A DNA stretch of 64,000 nucleotides from Nocardia sp. NBC_00565 (GTDB lineage: Bacteria > Actinomycetota > Actinomycetes > Mycobacteriales > Mycobacteriaceae): the NCBI RefSeq assembly GCF_036345915.1, contig NZ_CP107785.1, positions 2,542,001 through 2,606,000 of the forward strand, read 5' to 3'. Each line of letters starts with the position of its first letter. Position 1 is the stretch's first letter. The notes beneath the pieces are model-generated. The model was not told the DNA's origin and did no database searches. It saw only the letters and a program-made list of their open reading frames with translations. A program made the translations under genes and the position numbers. Shown here piece by piece: positions 26,552 to 34,206 of this stretch.

Positions 26552-26629
26552 TCCACACCTTTGCTGATGATCCGTGACGTAGCCATCGGCACGTCGCCTC
26601 CGATAGATTCCCCGCAAGGCGAGGAAGCG

Positions 26630-26651
26630 CACCGGACAGTACTGTCCGGTG
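26630..26651. promoter_or_regulatory. Perfect 22-bp palindromic operator between oxidase and tetR
   Basis: Seen: half-site CACCGGACAGT followed directly by its complement, midway between the divergent starts 26551 and 26716. The position and size suit a TetR dimer pair, so the neighbouring TetR probably represses both genes. Confidence 0.7.
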
Positions 26652-26715
26652 TCGGGTAGTCTGGGCTAAGACAATGGTTGCGTCAAGCGGATGCGGCGGA
26701 TGTAATGTTGCGCAG

Positions 26716-27288
26716 ATGGCAGCACCGCGTCCCGCGAACCGTGGTCCGAAGGCGGCGCCGGGAAATCGAGCCGCATTGATTCGGGCCGCGCGGATGGTGT
26801 TCGCGGAGAATGGTTTCGACGTTCCGCTGAGTTCGATCGCGCGCGCCGCCGGGGTGGGGCAGGGTGTCCTCTATCGCCACTTCCCGACTCGGGAGAGCAT
26901 TGCGCTGGCCGTCTTCGAGGAGAACATCGGCGAGGTCGAGGCGATCGCGGCCGATCCGGAAACCACCGTCGACCACGTGCTCGAGGTGATCGTCGCCCAA
27001 CTCGCCGCCTCCGCGGCGTTCGTCGCGATGCTGGACCCCACCGGCACGGACGACCCCCGCATATTCGACGTCGCGTCGCGCCTGGTCGACCTGATATCCC
27101 GCAAGCTCGAAGATCCGGACCGGCGGGGTGCGATGCGCGCGGAGGTGACCTCTTCGGACGTGGTGATGGCGGTCGCGATGCTCGCCGCGATTCTCACGAA
27201 GACGGATCCGTCTTCGCGCGCGGACGTCGCCGGGCGCGCGTGGTCGCTACTCGAGCGAGGTCTGCACGGCGACCGGGACGCTCGGTAA
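26716..27288 (+). CDS. TetR/AcrR family regulator
   Basis: Seen: 190 residues from ATG 26716 (an in-frame start at 26674 would add 14 Cys-rich residues and is unlikely). DNA-binding helix-turn-helix at about 30-52: VPLSSIARAAGVGQGVLYRHFPTRESIALAVF. The C-terminal domain is short and helical. Divergent from the oxidase gene across the 22-bp palindrome, its likely target; the ligand may be a steroid or alcohol substrate of that enzyme. Confidence 0.82.
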   Translation: MAAPRPANRGPKAAPGNRAALIRAARMVFAENGFDVPLSSIARAAGVGQGVLYRHFPTRESIALAVFEENIGEVEAIAADPETTVDHVLEVIVAQLAASAAFVAMLDPTGTDDPRIFDVASRLVDLISRKLEDPDRRGAMRAEVTSSDVVMAVAMLAAILTKTDPSSRADVAGRAWSLLERGLHGDRDAR

Positions 27289-27316
27289 GAGCCGGCGTGA
27301 TCGAGCTACGTGCGAA

Positions 27317-27739
27317 TCACCCCGGGATGACGTACTGGACCTGAACCGAGTCGGGGGAGTGCAGGAATTCCTTTGTGGTGACCGACAATTCGATATGGCC
27401 GGGCCCCGACGGGATGGTCGCCGAGTTGTACCACGACCCGACCAGCTTGATCGTGGTGTTACCGCGGGCACCGGTGTCGATGTTGTGCCAGGACACGTAG
27501 GCAGTGGTCGCGCAGGTGCCGATGCCTTGGAACGCGCTGGTGAGATGAATCCCCGAGGAGCTGTCCTGGTCGACGTTCCCGCGGATCGTCCCGTAGCACA
27601 GGCCGGCTTCGGTCGCCGAGGTGTTCAGAACCGGAATGCTGACCGAATCCGCCGAGGCGGTCCCCGCGAAAATGAACGCTGGCGCGCAGGCCACCGCGGC
27701 AGCCGCCGCGATCGCCGTCGACCGACTGAATGAGCGCAT
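27317..27739 (-). CDS. Small secreted protein of unknown function
   Basis: Seen: 140 residues from ATG 27739, seven bases after GAGGGG. Signal peptide with a long Ala-rich core ending in TASA before DSVSIP, leaving a mature domain of about 110 residues with two Cys (LCYGTIRG, GTCATTAY), rich in Thr, Ser and beta-type sequence. I do not recognise the family. Similar small secreted beta proteins are common in Nocardia. Convergent with tetR, downstream of nothing else. Confidence 0.75.
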   Translation of the reverse strand: MRSFSRSTAIAAAAAVACAPAFIFAGTASADSVSIPVLNTSATEAGLCYGTIRGNVDQDSSSGIHLTSAFQGIGTCATTAYVSWHNIDTGARGNTTIKLVGSWYNSATIPSGPGHIELSVTTKEFLHSPDSVQVQYVIPG

Positions 27740-27851
27740 GATCATCCCCTCTGATCGGTATACCCGAACGGGCAGCGGCCGATTCGCGGCCACACCTGTT
27801 AACCGCCCCGACCGTACGCACCGTTACCCTCGCTGTGGGTGCGGCTCGCGA

Positions 27852-28154
27852 TCAGGCCAGCGTCGAGATATCGATGACGAACCGGTAGCGCACGTCGGAG
27901 GCCAGGACTCGTTCGTAGGCTTCGTTGATCCGGTTCGCGGCGATGATTTCGATTTCGGCGCCGAGGTGGTGTGCGGCGCAGAAGTCGAGCATTTCCTGGG
28001 TTTCACGGATACCACCGATGAGTGATCCCGCGAAGGAGCGACGCTGCATGATCAGGGTGAAGACGTTGAGCGACAGCGGGTCCGCGGGTGCGCCGACGTT
28101 GACCATGGCGCCGTCGACGGCCAGCAGCGACAGGCTTTGCGCCAGGTTGTGTGC
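27852..28154 (-). pseudogene. C-terminal remnant of a zinc alcohol dehydrogenase
   Basis: Seen: about 100 codons that read like the last third of an AdhC/YahK-type alcohol dehydrogenase: [23 protein letters not shown]... then [19 protein letters not shown] and [19 protein letters not shown]. The intact family is about 340-350 residues; the catalytic zinc domain and NAD motif are missing. The homology begins only 12 bases after the nirD stop, so the deletion fused the remnant to the nitrite reductase operon. It has no credible start of its own; ATG 28106 would give 84 residues. Confidence 0.75.
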
Positions 28155-28166
28155 CGATCGCCCGGA

Positions 28167-28505
28167 TCACTCTGGCGGAGATGCCGCCGTCCGTTCCGAG
28201 GGCCCATCGAGGCGGATCGTGCCGTCGTGATCGGCGCTGGCGTGGTAGGCGCAAACGGGTTGGCCGCCATCGAGTTCGGTGCCGGTGGTCAGGTCGTAGG
28301 TACGGCCGTGCAGGGGGCAGACGACGACGCGGTTGTCGATGAGTCCGTCGGCGAGCGGGCCGCCTTGGTGGGGGCAGGTGGCGGCCAGGGCGCGTAGGGT
28401 GCCGTTGCGTAGTCGGTAGATTGCGATCTGTGTGCCGTCGACGGTGTACGCGCGGCCCTCGCCGACTGGGATGTCGTCCAGGCGGCCGACGATGCGGCCG
28501 ATCAT
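28167..28505 (-). CDS. nirD: Nitrite reductase small subunit (Rieske type)
   Basis: Seen: 112 residues with both Rieske ligands: CPHQGG (about residues 44-49) and CPLHGRTYDL (about 63-72). It overlaps nirB in ATGA. NirD partners NirB in NADH-dependent reduction of nitrite to ammonium. The last 15 residues are polar and possibly altered, since the gene ends next to the deletion scar. Confidence 0.92.
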   Translation of the reverse strand: MIGRIVGRLDDIPVGEGRAYTVDGTQIAIYRLRNGTLRALAATCPHQGGPLADGLIDNRVVVCPLHGRTYDLTTGTELDGGQPVCAYHASADHDGTIRLDGPSERTAASPPE

Positions 28506-31012
28506 CGGATCGGCACCTGCGGCAGCACGGCCAGTGGCAGGGCGCTACGGAATTGTCCTGGGGTTGCTGGTTTTTCGCGATCCTTCCAGGGGTCGCGGTA
28601 GGCGTCGACGGCCTTGTGCATTTCAGCGTCCAAGCGCGCGCCATCTCCGTCGCGGTCCTCGACGACGACGGCCCGGATAGTGTCGATGCCGACGCGGGGC
28701 ACCCACGTGTAGGTGCGTTCGAGCCAGTTGGCGTTCTCGCGGTAGTACTGCAGGAATCGTCCGGTCAGTTGGACGACCAGTTCAGGACTGTCGACGGTGG
28801 CGAGCAGATCGCCTTTGCGAATATGGGCTCCAGCGGCACCACCGACATAGATCTCCCAGCACCCGCCGTCGACCGCGACCACGCCGAGGTCCTTGCACAG
28901 TGCTTCGGCGCAGTTGCGTGGGCAACCGGTGACGGCGAGTTTCATTTTGGCCGGTCCGGGGATCCCTTGGAAGCGTTGTTCGATCGCGATGCCCAGGGAG
29001 GTGGAGTCACCGACGCCGTATCGGCAGAAATCGGATCCGACACAGGTTTTGACGGTGCGGAAGCTCTTGCTGTAGGCGAAGCCCGATGGCATGTCCAGGT
29101 CCGCCCACACCGCGGGCAGATCCTCTTTCCGCACGCCGAGCAGGTCGATCCGTTGGCCGCCGGTCAGCTTGATCAGCGGGATGGCGTATTTGTCGGCGAC
29201 GTCGGCGATCTTGCGCAGCTGGGCGGAATCGGTGACCCCGCCTTTCATCTGCGGCACCACCGAGAAGGTGCCGTCGCGTTGGATATTGGCGTGCACGCGA
29301 TCGTTGACGAATCGTGCGTCGCGTTCGTCGACGAATTCGTGTGTCCACATCATCTGCAGCAGCGACGCGAGCCCCATTTTCGAGTTGGCGTCCTCGCGGC
29401 CGTCGGGTGCCAGGGCCGCGAATACCGATGACACCGAGTGCAGTTGGAGTTCCCGGATGAGCCGCATCAGTTCCGGCTTCTCGTAGGGGATACCGGGTAC
29501 GTACCAGCTCGCCGAGGGGTCGTCCTCGACCACTCCGCCCGCCGCCCACTCCACGATCTGTGCCACCAGGGTTTTGCAGGATCCGCACCCCTTGCCCGCC
29601 CGAGTCGCGGTCATCACGCCGGGCACCGTTTTCTGCCCGCCGTTGACGCAGGCGACCAGTGCGGATTTGCTGACGCCGTTGCAGTTGCACACCTGGGTGT
29701 CCGCGGCCAACTCGGCGACGCCGACCTCGACATCAGGGGTGCCGATATCGAACATCAGCGAGATGCGTTCCTCCGGCAGCGGCAGTCCCCGGTCGAAGGC
29801 CTGCATCAGGAAGGCGACTTTGCGGACGTCGCCGACCAGGGTGGCTCCGACCAGTTTGCCGTCGCGCACCACGATCGTCTTGTAGATGCCGTGTTTGGGT
29901 TCGGCGAACTGGACGAACTCGTCGTCCGGGTGCTCGGGCGCTTTGAGTCCCATGGCGGCGACGTCGACACCAGCGACCTTCAGCTTGGTAGCCATCCGGG
30001 AACCGTGATAGGCCGCGCGACGATCGGTGCCGGTGAGATGGTCGGCCAAGACCTTCGCTTGGTCCCAGAGCGGGGCGACGAGTCCGTACACCTGGCCGCG
30101 ATGCTGTGCGCATTCGCCGACGACATAGATATCGTCGTCATCGACCGAGCGCATGTGGTCGTCGACCACAATGGCTCGTTCCACGGTGAGACCCGCCCGT
30201 AGCGCGAGGCCGACATTGGGCCGGATGCCCGCGGAGACGACGAGCATGTCGCACTCGACGGTGGTGCCGTCGGCAAAGGCGACTCCGGCTACCGAACCGC
30301 CTTGGGTCAGTACTCTTTTCGTGCTCTGGCCGGTGTGCACGGTGATGCCGATATTCTCGACCGAACGGCGCACGATCGCACCGGCCGCTTCGTCGAGTTG
30401 CGCGTTCATCAGCGTCGCGGGAGAGTGCACGACATCGACGGTCAGGCCGCGGTTCTGCAGTCCGCGCGCGGCTTCCAAGCCGAGCAGGCCACCACCGATG
30501 ACCACCGCCTTCGTCTTGTCCGCCGCGTAGTCGATCATCGCCGTGCAGTCGTCGAGGCTGCGGAATCCGAACACTCCGGAGGTGAGTGTCCGGTCGTCGG
30601 CCCACATGCCATCCATAGGCGGGAAGAACGAGCGGCTGCCGGTGGCCAGAATCAGCTGGTCGTAACGGATCGACGTGCCGTCGTCGGCCTGCACGAGGCG
30701 CGCGAAACGGTCGATGCGAACCACGCGAGCCCCGGCCCGCAGGTCGATCTCGTTGTCGGCGTACCAGTCCAGTGGATTGAGGAAGATCTCGCCGGTGTCC
30801 TCCGAACCGGCCAGCACGTTGGACAGTAGGATGCGGTTGTAGTTGCCATAGGGTTCGTCGCCGAACACGGTGATATCGAACAATTTCCGTCCGTTGCGGG
30901 ACAGGATCTCCTCAATGGCGCGGACTCCGGCCATGCCGTTGCCGACGACCACCAGTCGTGGTTTGGCCGTCGTCGCCTCGCCGGCGTCGTGCGATGTCAG
31001 GATACTGGTCAT
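28502..31012 (-). CDS. nirB: Assimilatory nitrite reductase [NAD(P)H] large subunit
   Basis: Seen: 836 residues. Domains in order: an FAD/NAD pyridine nucleotide-disulfide module (LVVVGNGMAG, residues about 20-300), a BFD-like [2Fe-2S] segment (VCNCNG...GCGSCK, about 440-480), a nitrite/sulfite reductase half-domain, and the siroheme-[4Fe-4S] domain with TCVGSDFCRYG and TGCPRNCAEA (about 655-700). All four cluster Cys are visible. It reduces nitrite to ammonium in the cytoplasm. Part of nasA - small protein - nirB - nirD. Confidence 0.95.
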   Translation of the reverse strand: MTSILTSHDAGEATTAKPRLVVVGNGMAGVRAIEEILSRNGRKLFDITVFGDEPYGNYNRILLSNVLAGSEDTGEIFLNPLDWYADNEIDLRAGARVVRIDRFARLVQADDGTSIRYDQLILATGSRSFFPPMDGMWADDRTLTSGVFGFRSLDDCTAMIDYAADKTKAVVIGGGLLGLEAARGLQNRGLTVDVVHSPATLMNAQLDEAAGAIVRRSVENIGITVHTGQSTKRVLTQGGSVAGVAFADGTTVECDMLVVSAGIRPNVGLALRAGLTVERAIVVDDHMRSVDDDDIYVVGECAQHRGQVYGLVAPLWDQAKVLADHLTGTDRRAAYHGSRMATKLKVAGVDVAAMGLKAPEHPDDEFVQFAEPKHGIYKTIVVRDGKLVGATLVGDVRKVAFLMQAFDRGLPLPEERISLMFDIGTPDVEVGVAELAADTQVCNCNGVSKSALVACVNGGQKTVPGVMTATRAGKGCGSCKTLVAQIVEWAAGGVVEDDPSASWYVPGIPYEKPELMRLIRELQLHSVSSVFAALAPDGREDANSKMGLASLLQMMWTHEFVDERDARFVNDRVHANIQRDGTFSVVPQMKGGVTDSAQLRKIADVADKYAIPLIKLTGGQRIDLLGVRKEDLPAVWADLDMPSGFAYSKSFRTVKTCVGSDFCRYGVGDSTSLGIAIEQRFQGIPGPAKMKLAVTGCPRNCAEALCKDLGVVAVDGGCWEIYVGGAAGAHIRKGDLLATVDSPELVVQLTGRFLQYYRENANWLERTYTWVPRVGIDTIRAVVVEDRDGDGARLDAEMHKAVDAYRDPWKDREKPATPGQFRSALPLAVLPQVPIR

Positions 31013-31032
31013 GTCACAGTCCTTGCGTCCGT

Positions 31033-31386
31033 TCAGATCTCGACGAGACCGAGGTCGACGATCAGGGTGCCGCTCACCCCGGCGGGGGCCGCGACGAACA
31101 GTTCGAGCACGGTGTCGGCGAGTAGGTCCTCCACCACGCGCAGCGAGACATGGGTGGCGCCCTTGGCGGCAATCGGGAAGTACCGCATGGGATTACCGTC
31201 GCGGACCAGGATGACGGTGACCAGTTCGTCGCTGCTGTTGCCGCCGCGAAAGTACACTGGTTGGGCGATCGCGCCGGGCGGCACCACGTAATGCAGCGAC
31301 GCGTCGAGGGGCAGCGGAGTGTCGAGGCCCTTGCCTTCGAAGGCGAAGGGGCCCTGTAGGAATCGGGGCGTGCTGGTATCAGGCAT
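31033..31386 (-). CDS. Small conserved-looking protein inside the nitrate assimilation operon
   Basis: Seen: 117 residues from ATG 31386, overlapping the nasA stop by 8 bases and followed by nirB 20 bases later. It is beta-rich and Val/Leu-rich (LHYVVPPGAIAQPVYFRGGN, LVTVILVRDGNPMRYFPIAA), with no Cys, no signal and no cofactor motif. I do not recognise the family. Its tight coupling between the two reductases suggests a role in enzyme assembly, electron transfer docking or stability, which is inference from position only. Confidence 0.8.
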   Translation of the reverse strand: MPDTSTPRFLQGPFAFEGKGLDTPLPLDASLHYVVPPGAIAQPVYFRGGNSSDELVTVILVRDGNPMRYFPIAAKGATHVSLRVVEDLLADTVLELFVAAPAGVSGTLIVDLGLVEI

Positions 31387-33496
31387 CTGCTGTTCCTCCA
31401 TCGATGGGATCGGTGTCGGCGACACGGGACAGGGCAACCGCGCATACCTTGAATTCGGGCATCCGTGAATGCGGGTCGAGCGCGGGGTTGGTCAGTAGGT
31501 TGGCGTTGCCGTCGCCACCCCAGTGGAACGGCGCGAAGACGGTGTCGGGCCGGATACCGGCGACGATGCGGGCCGTCATCACCGCGGTGCCGCGTCGGGT
31601 GCGCAATCGCACCAGATCGCCGGTCGCCACGTGGATCCGGTGGGCCACCATTGTGTGCATCTCGACTACCGCGTTCGGTTCGGCCGCGCGCAGTGAGTGG
31701 ATCTGCCGGGTCTGCGTCCCCGACTGGTACTGGCTGAGCAGTCGGCCGGTTGTCAGGTAGTACGGGTAGTCGAGGTCGGGCAGTTCGGCGGTGCCGATGT
31801 GTTCGACCGCGTGAAATCGGGCCCGTCGGTCGGGAGTGGGGAAGTCTTCGGTGAACAGTCGGGGGGTGCCCGGGTGCCGCGGCGACGGGCATGGCCAGAA
31901 CACACCCTGTTCGGCGATGATGCGGTGGTAGCTGATGCCCGAGTAGTCGGCTTTACCACCTCTACTGGCGCGACCCAGTTCGGCGAACACCTCTTGCGGC
32001 ACATCGGAAAATCCGGGACGTCCCAAACGTTCTGCGAGGCAACGCATGACCTGCAAGTCGGTCCGCACGCCCGTGGGCGGGTCCAGCGCGGCCTCGCGCA
32101 GGATCACTCGGCCCTCCACATTCGTCATGGTGCCGGTCTCCTCGGCCCACTGTGCGCTGGGCAACACGACGTCGGCCAGCGCGGCCGTCTCCGACAGGAA
32201 GAAGTCGGACACCGCCAGGAAGTCCAATGCACGAATTCGCTGGGTGATTCGTGCTGAATGTGGCGCGGACACAACAGGATTCGAGCCGAGAACCCACAGC
32301 GCGCGCACTCCGCCATCGGTGCCGAGGCGGTCGAGCATTTCATAGGCGGAACGGCCAGGCTGCGGCAACTCGGCGGGATCGACGCCCCACACCGCAGCGA
32401 CATGGGCGCGCGCGACCGGATCGTCGAGGCGTCGGTATCCCGGCAACTGATCGGCCTTCTGCCCGTGTTCCCGGCCGCCCTGCCCATTGCCCTGCCCGGT
32501 CACCGTGCCGTAGCCGCAGTATGGGCGTCCCGGAAGTCCCAGCGCCAGTGCGAGATTGATGAACGCGAGCACCGTATCGGACCCTGAACGATGCTGCTCG
32601 GCACCACGCGCGGTGAGCACCATCGCCCGCTCGGCACCCGCGAGCAAACGCACCGCCTCGACCAGATCCCGCTCGGGGACGCCGGTGATCCGCTCGACCC
32701 GATCCGGCCAGTACAGTCGTGCGGCCCGGCGTACCGCCTCGAAGTCTGTTGTACGACTGGCGATGTAGCCGGTATCGACCAGCTTCTCGCGGATCGCGAC
32801 GTGCAGCATGCCATTGGCGAGCGCGAGATCGGTGCCCGGCACCGGCTGCAGGTGCAGATATGCCCCGCGCGCGGTGGTGGTCGCGCGCGGATCGATCACG
32901 ATGAGGCGCGCACCGCGCGACCGCCCGGCGTCGAGGAACTGCATCGCGGGCGGCATCGTGTCCGCCGGGTTGGCGCCGACCAGCAGCACCGCATCCGCGT
33001 GCGCCAGATCGGCCAGCGGAAACGGCAGGCCCCGATCGATGCCGAAGGCCCGGGTCGCGGCGTTCGCGGCCGAGGACATGCAGAAGCGCCCGTTGTAGTC
33101 GATCGCCGAGGTACCCAACGCTACCCGCGCGAATTTGCCCAGCTGATAAGCCTTTTCGTTCGTCAGGCCACCGCCGCCGAAGCAGCCGGCGCTATCGCGC
33201 CCGTATAGGCGCTGGGCTGTGGTGATCGCGTCGACGATGCGGTCCAACGCGTCGTCCCAGTCCGTCGGCCGCAACGGCTCTTCGCGTGAGTCACGTACCA
33301 GCGGCTGAGTCAGCCGCTGCGGATGTTCCAGCAATTCGGCCGCCGTCCACCCCTTCGCGCACAACCCGCCCATATTGGTCGGAAAGTCGGCCTGCGGACG
33401 CAATGCCACCGGTGTGGTCGCGGCATCGAGAACGATCCCGCACTGCAGTGAACAGTACGGACAGTGCGTCTTGGTCTCGAGGTTCGCGGGCGCCAT
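31379..33496 (-). CDS. nasA: Assimilatory nitrate reductase catalytic subunit
   Basis: Seen: 705 residues, molybdopterin oxidoreductase of the Nas/Nap branch. The N-terminal [4Fe-4S] ligands are CPYCSLQCG plus the Cys of GGLCAKGW; then NGRFCMSSAANAATRAFGIDRG with the Cys at the Mo-ligand position, LVGANPADTMPP, and the C-terminal dinucleotide-binding domain (YYLTTGRLLSQYQSGTQTRQ). It has no Tat signal, consistent with a cytoplasmic assimilatory enzyme. It lacks the C-terminal BFD-type domain of some NasA proteins, so an outside ferredoxin or flavodoxin must supply electrons. First gene of the operon. Confidence 0.92.
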   Translation of the reverse strand: MAPANLETKTHCPYCSLQCGIVLDAATTPVALRPQADFPTNMGGLCAKGWTAAELLEHPQRLTQPLVRDSREEPLRPTDWDDALDRIVDAITTAQRLYGRDSAGCFGGGGLTNEKAYQLGKFARVALGTSAIDYNGRFCMSSAANAATRAFGIDRGLPFPLADLAHADAVLLVGANPADTMPPAMQFLDAGRSRGARLIVIDPRATTTARGAYLHLQPVPGTDLALANGMLHVAIREKLVDTGYIASRTTDFEAVRRAARLYWPDRVERITGVPERDLVEAVRLLAGAERAMVLTARGAEQHRSGSDTVLAFINLALALGLPGRPYCGYGTVTGQGNGQGGREHGQKADQLPGYRRLDDPVARAHVAAVWGVDPAELPQPGRSAYEMLDRLGTDGGVRALWVLGSNPVVSAPHSARITQRIRALDFLAVSDFFLSETAALADVVLPSAQWAEETGTMTNVEGRVILREAALDPPTGVRTDLQVMRCLAERLGRPGFSDVPQEVFAELGRASRGGKADYSGISYHRIIAEQGVFWPCPSPRHPGTPRLFTEDFPTPDRRARFHAVEHIGTAELPDLDYPYYLTTGRLLSQYQSGTQTRQIHSLRAAEPNAVVEMHTMVAHRIHVATGDLVRLRTRRGTAVMTARIVAGIRPDTVFAPFHWGGDGNANLLTNPALDPHSRMPEFKVCAVALSRVADTDPIDGGTADA

Positions 33497-33640
33497 GGCT
33501 GATGTCTCCGAGGTCGAGCACTGCTTCCCAGTCCAGCCAACCTAGATCCGCGACATTGCCGCCGCGTTGCCCCGACGATTCGGCCATGGGTCGCGGGAAC
33601 CGGAACGCGCACGCGAGCGCCTCGGACTCGGGATCAAGGT

Positions 33641-34105
33641 TCAGCGATCGGCGGACAGAATGGCGGCCGGTGCGCCCTCCGCGACCGCTGTCCCGTCCCG
33701 CAGGAGCAGGCAGTGGTCGGCGCGCGCGGCCTCGTCGAGGTCATGGGTGGCTTGTACGACGGTGACGCCTTGGTCGCTGATCTCGGTGTGTATGCGCGAG
33801 ATCGCTTGTTGGGAGTCGGAATCCAGTCCGGTGGCGGGTTCGTCGAGTAGGAGTAGGGGTGCTTGCTGGGCGAGTGCTTGGGCGATCAGGGTGCGTTGGC
33901 GTTGTCCGCCGGAGAGGGTGTCCAGGCGGCGGTTCGCGAGGTCGGCGATATCCAGTCGTGCCATGCAGGCGTGCACCGTGCCGCGGTCCTGCCGAGACAG
34001 CCACCGCCATGGGCCGCGGTGTGCCCAGCATCCCATCGCGACTGTCTGCCGCACGGTGATCGGCAGTGTGGCGGGGACGGCGGTGTGTCGCACAACGAAT
34101 GCGGG
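33641..34105 (-). pseudogene. 5'-truncated metal-type ABC transporter ATPase
   Basis: Seen: about 155 codons with Q-loop-like start (PAFVVRHTAVPATLPITVRQTVAMG), signature LSGGQRQR, Walker B LLLLDEPATG, and H-loop ATHDLDEA. The Walker A half (about 65 residues) is missing and an in-frame stop lies just upstream at about 34130. No permease or binding-protein gene is nearby. The sequence resembles Zn/Mn importers of the ZnuC/AztA kind. Without Walker A it cannot bind ATP normally, so it is a remnant left between nasA and the ChoD-type gene. Confidence 0.8.
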
Positions 34106-34206
34106 CCGTGCCCGCCGCCCCGAACGAACTCAGCGGCGTCATCGGGCAATGATCCGGACTCGGGTCGACGAGTTGCGCACCGCTCTCGCGACTCGGACCG
34201 CGGTTG

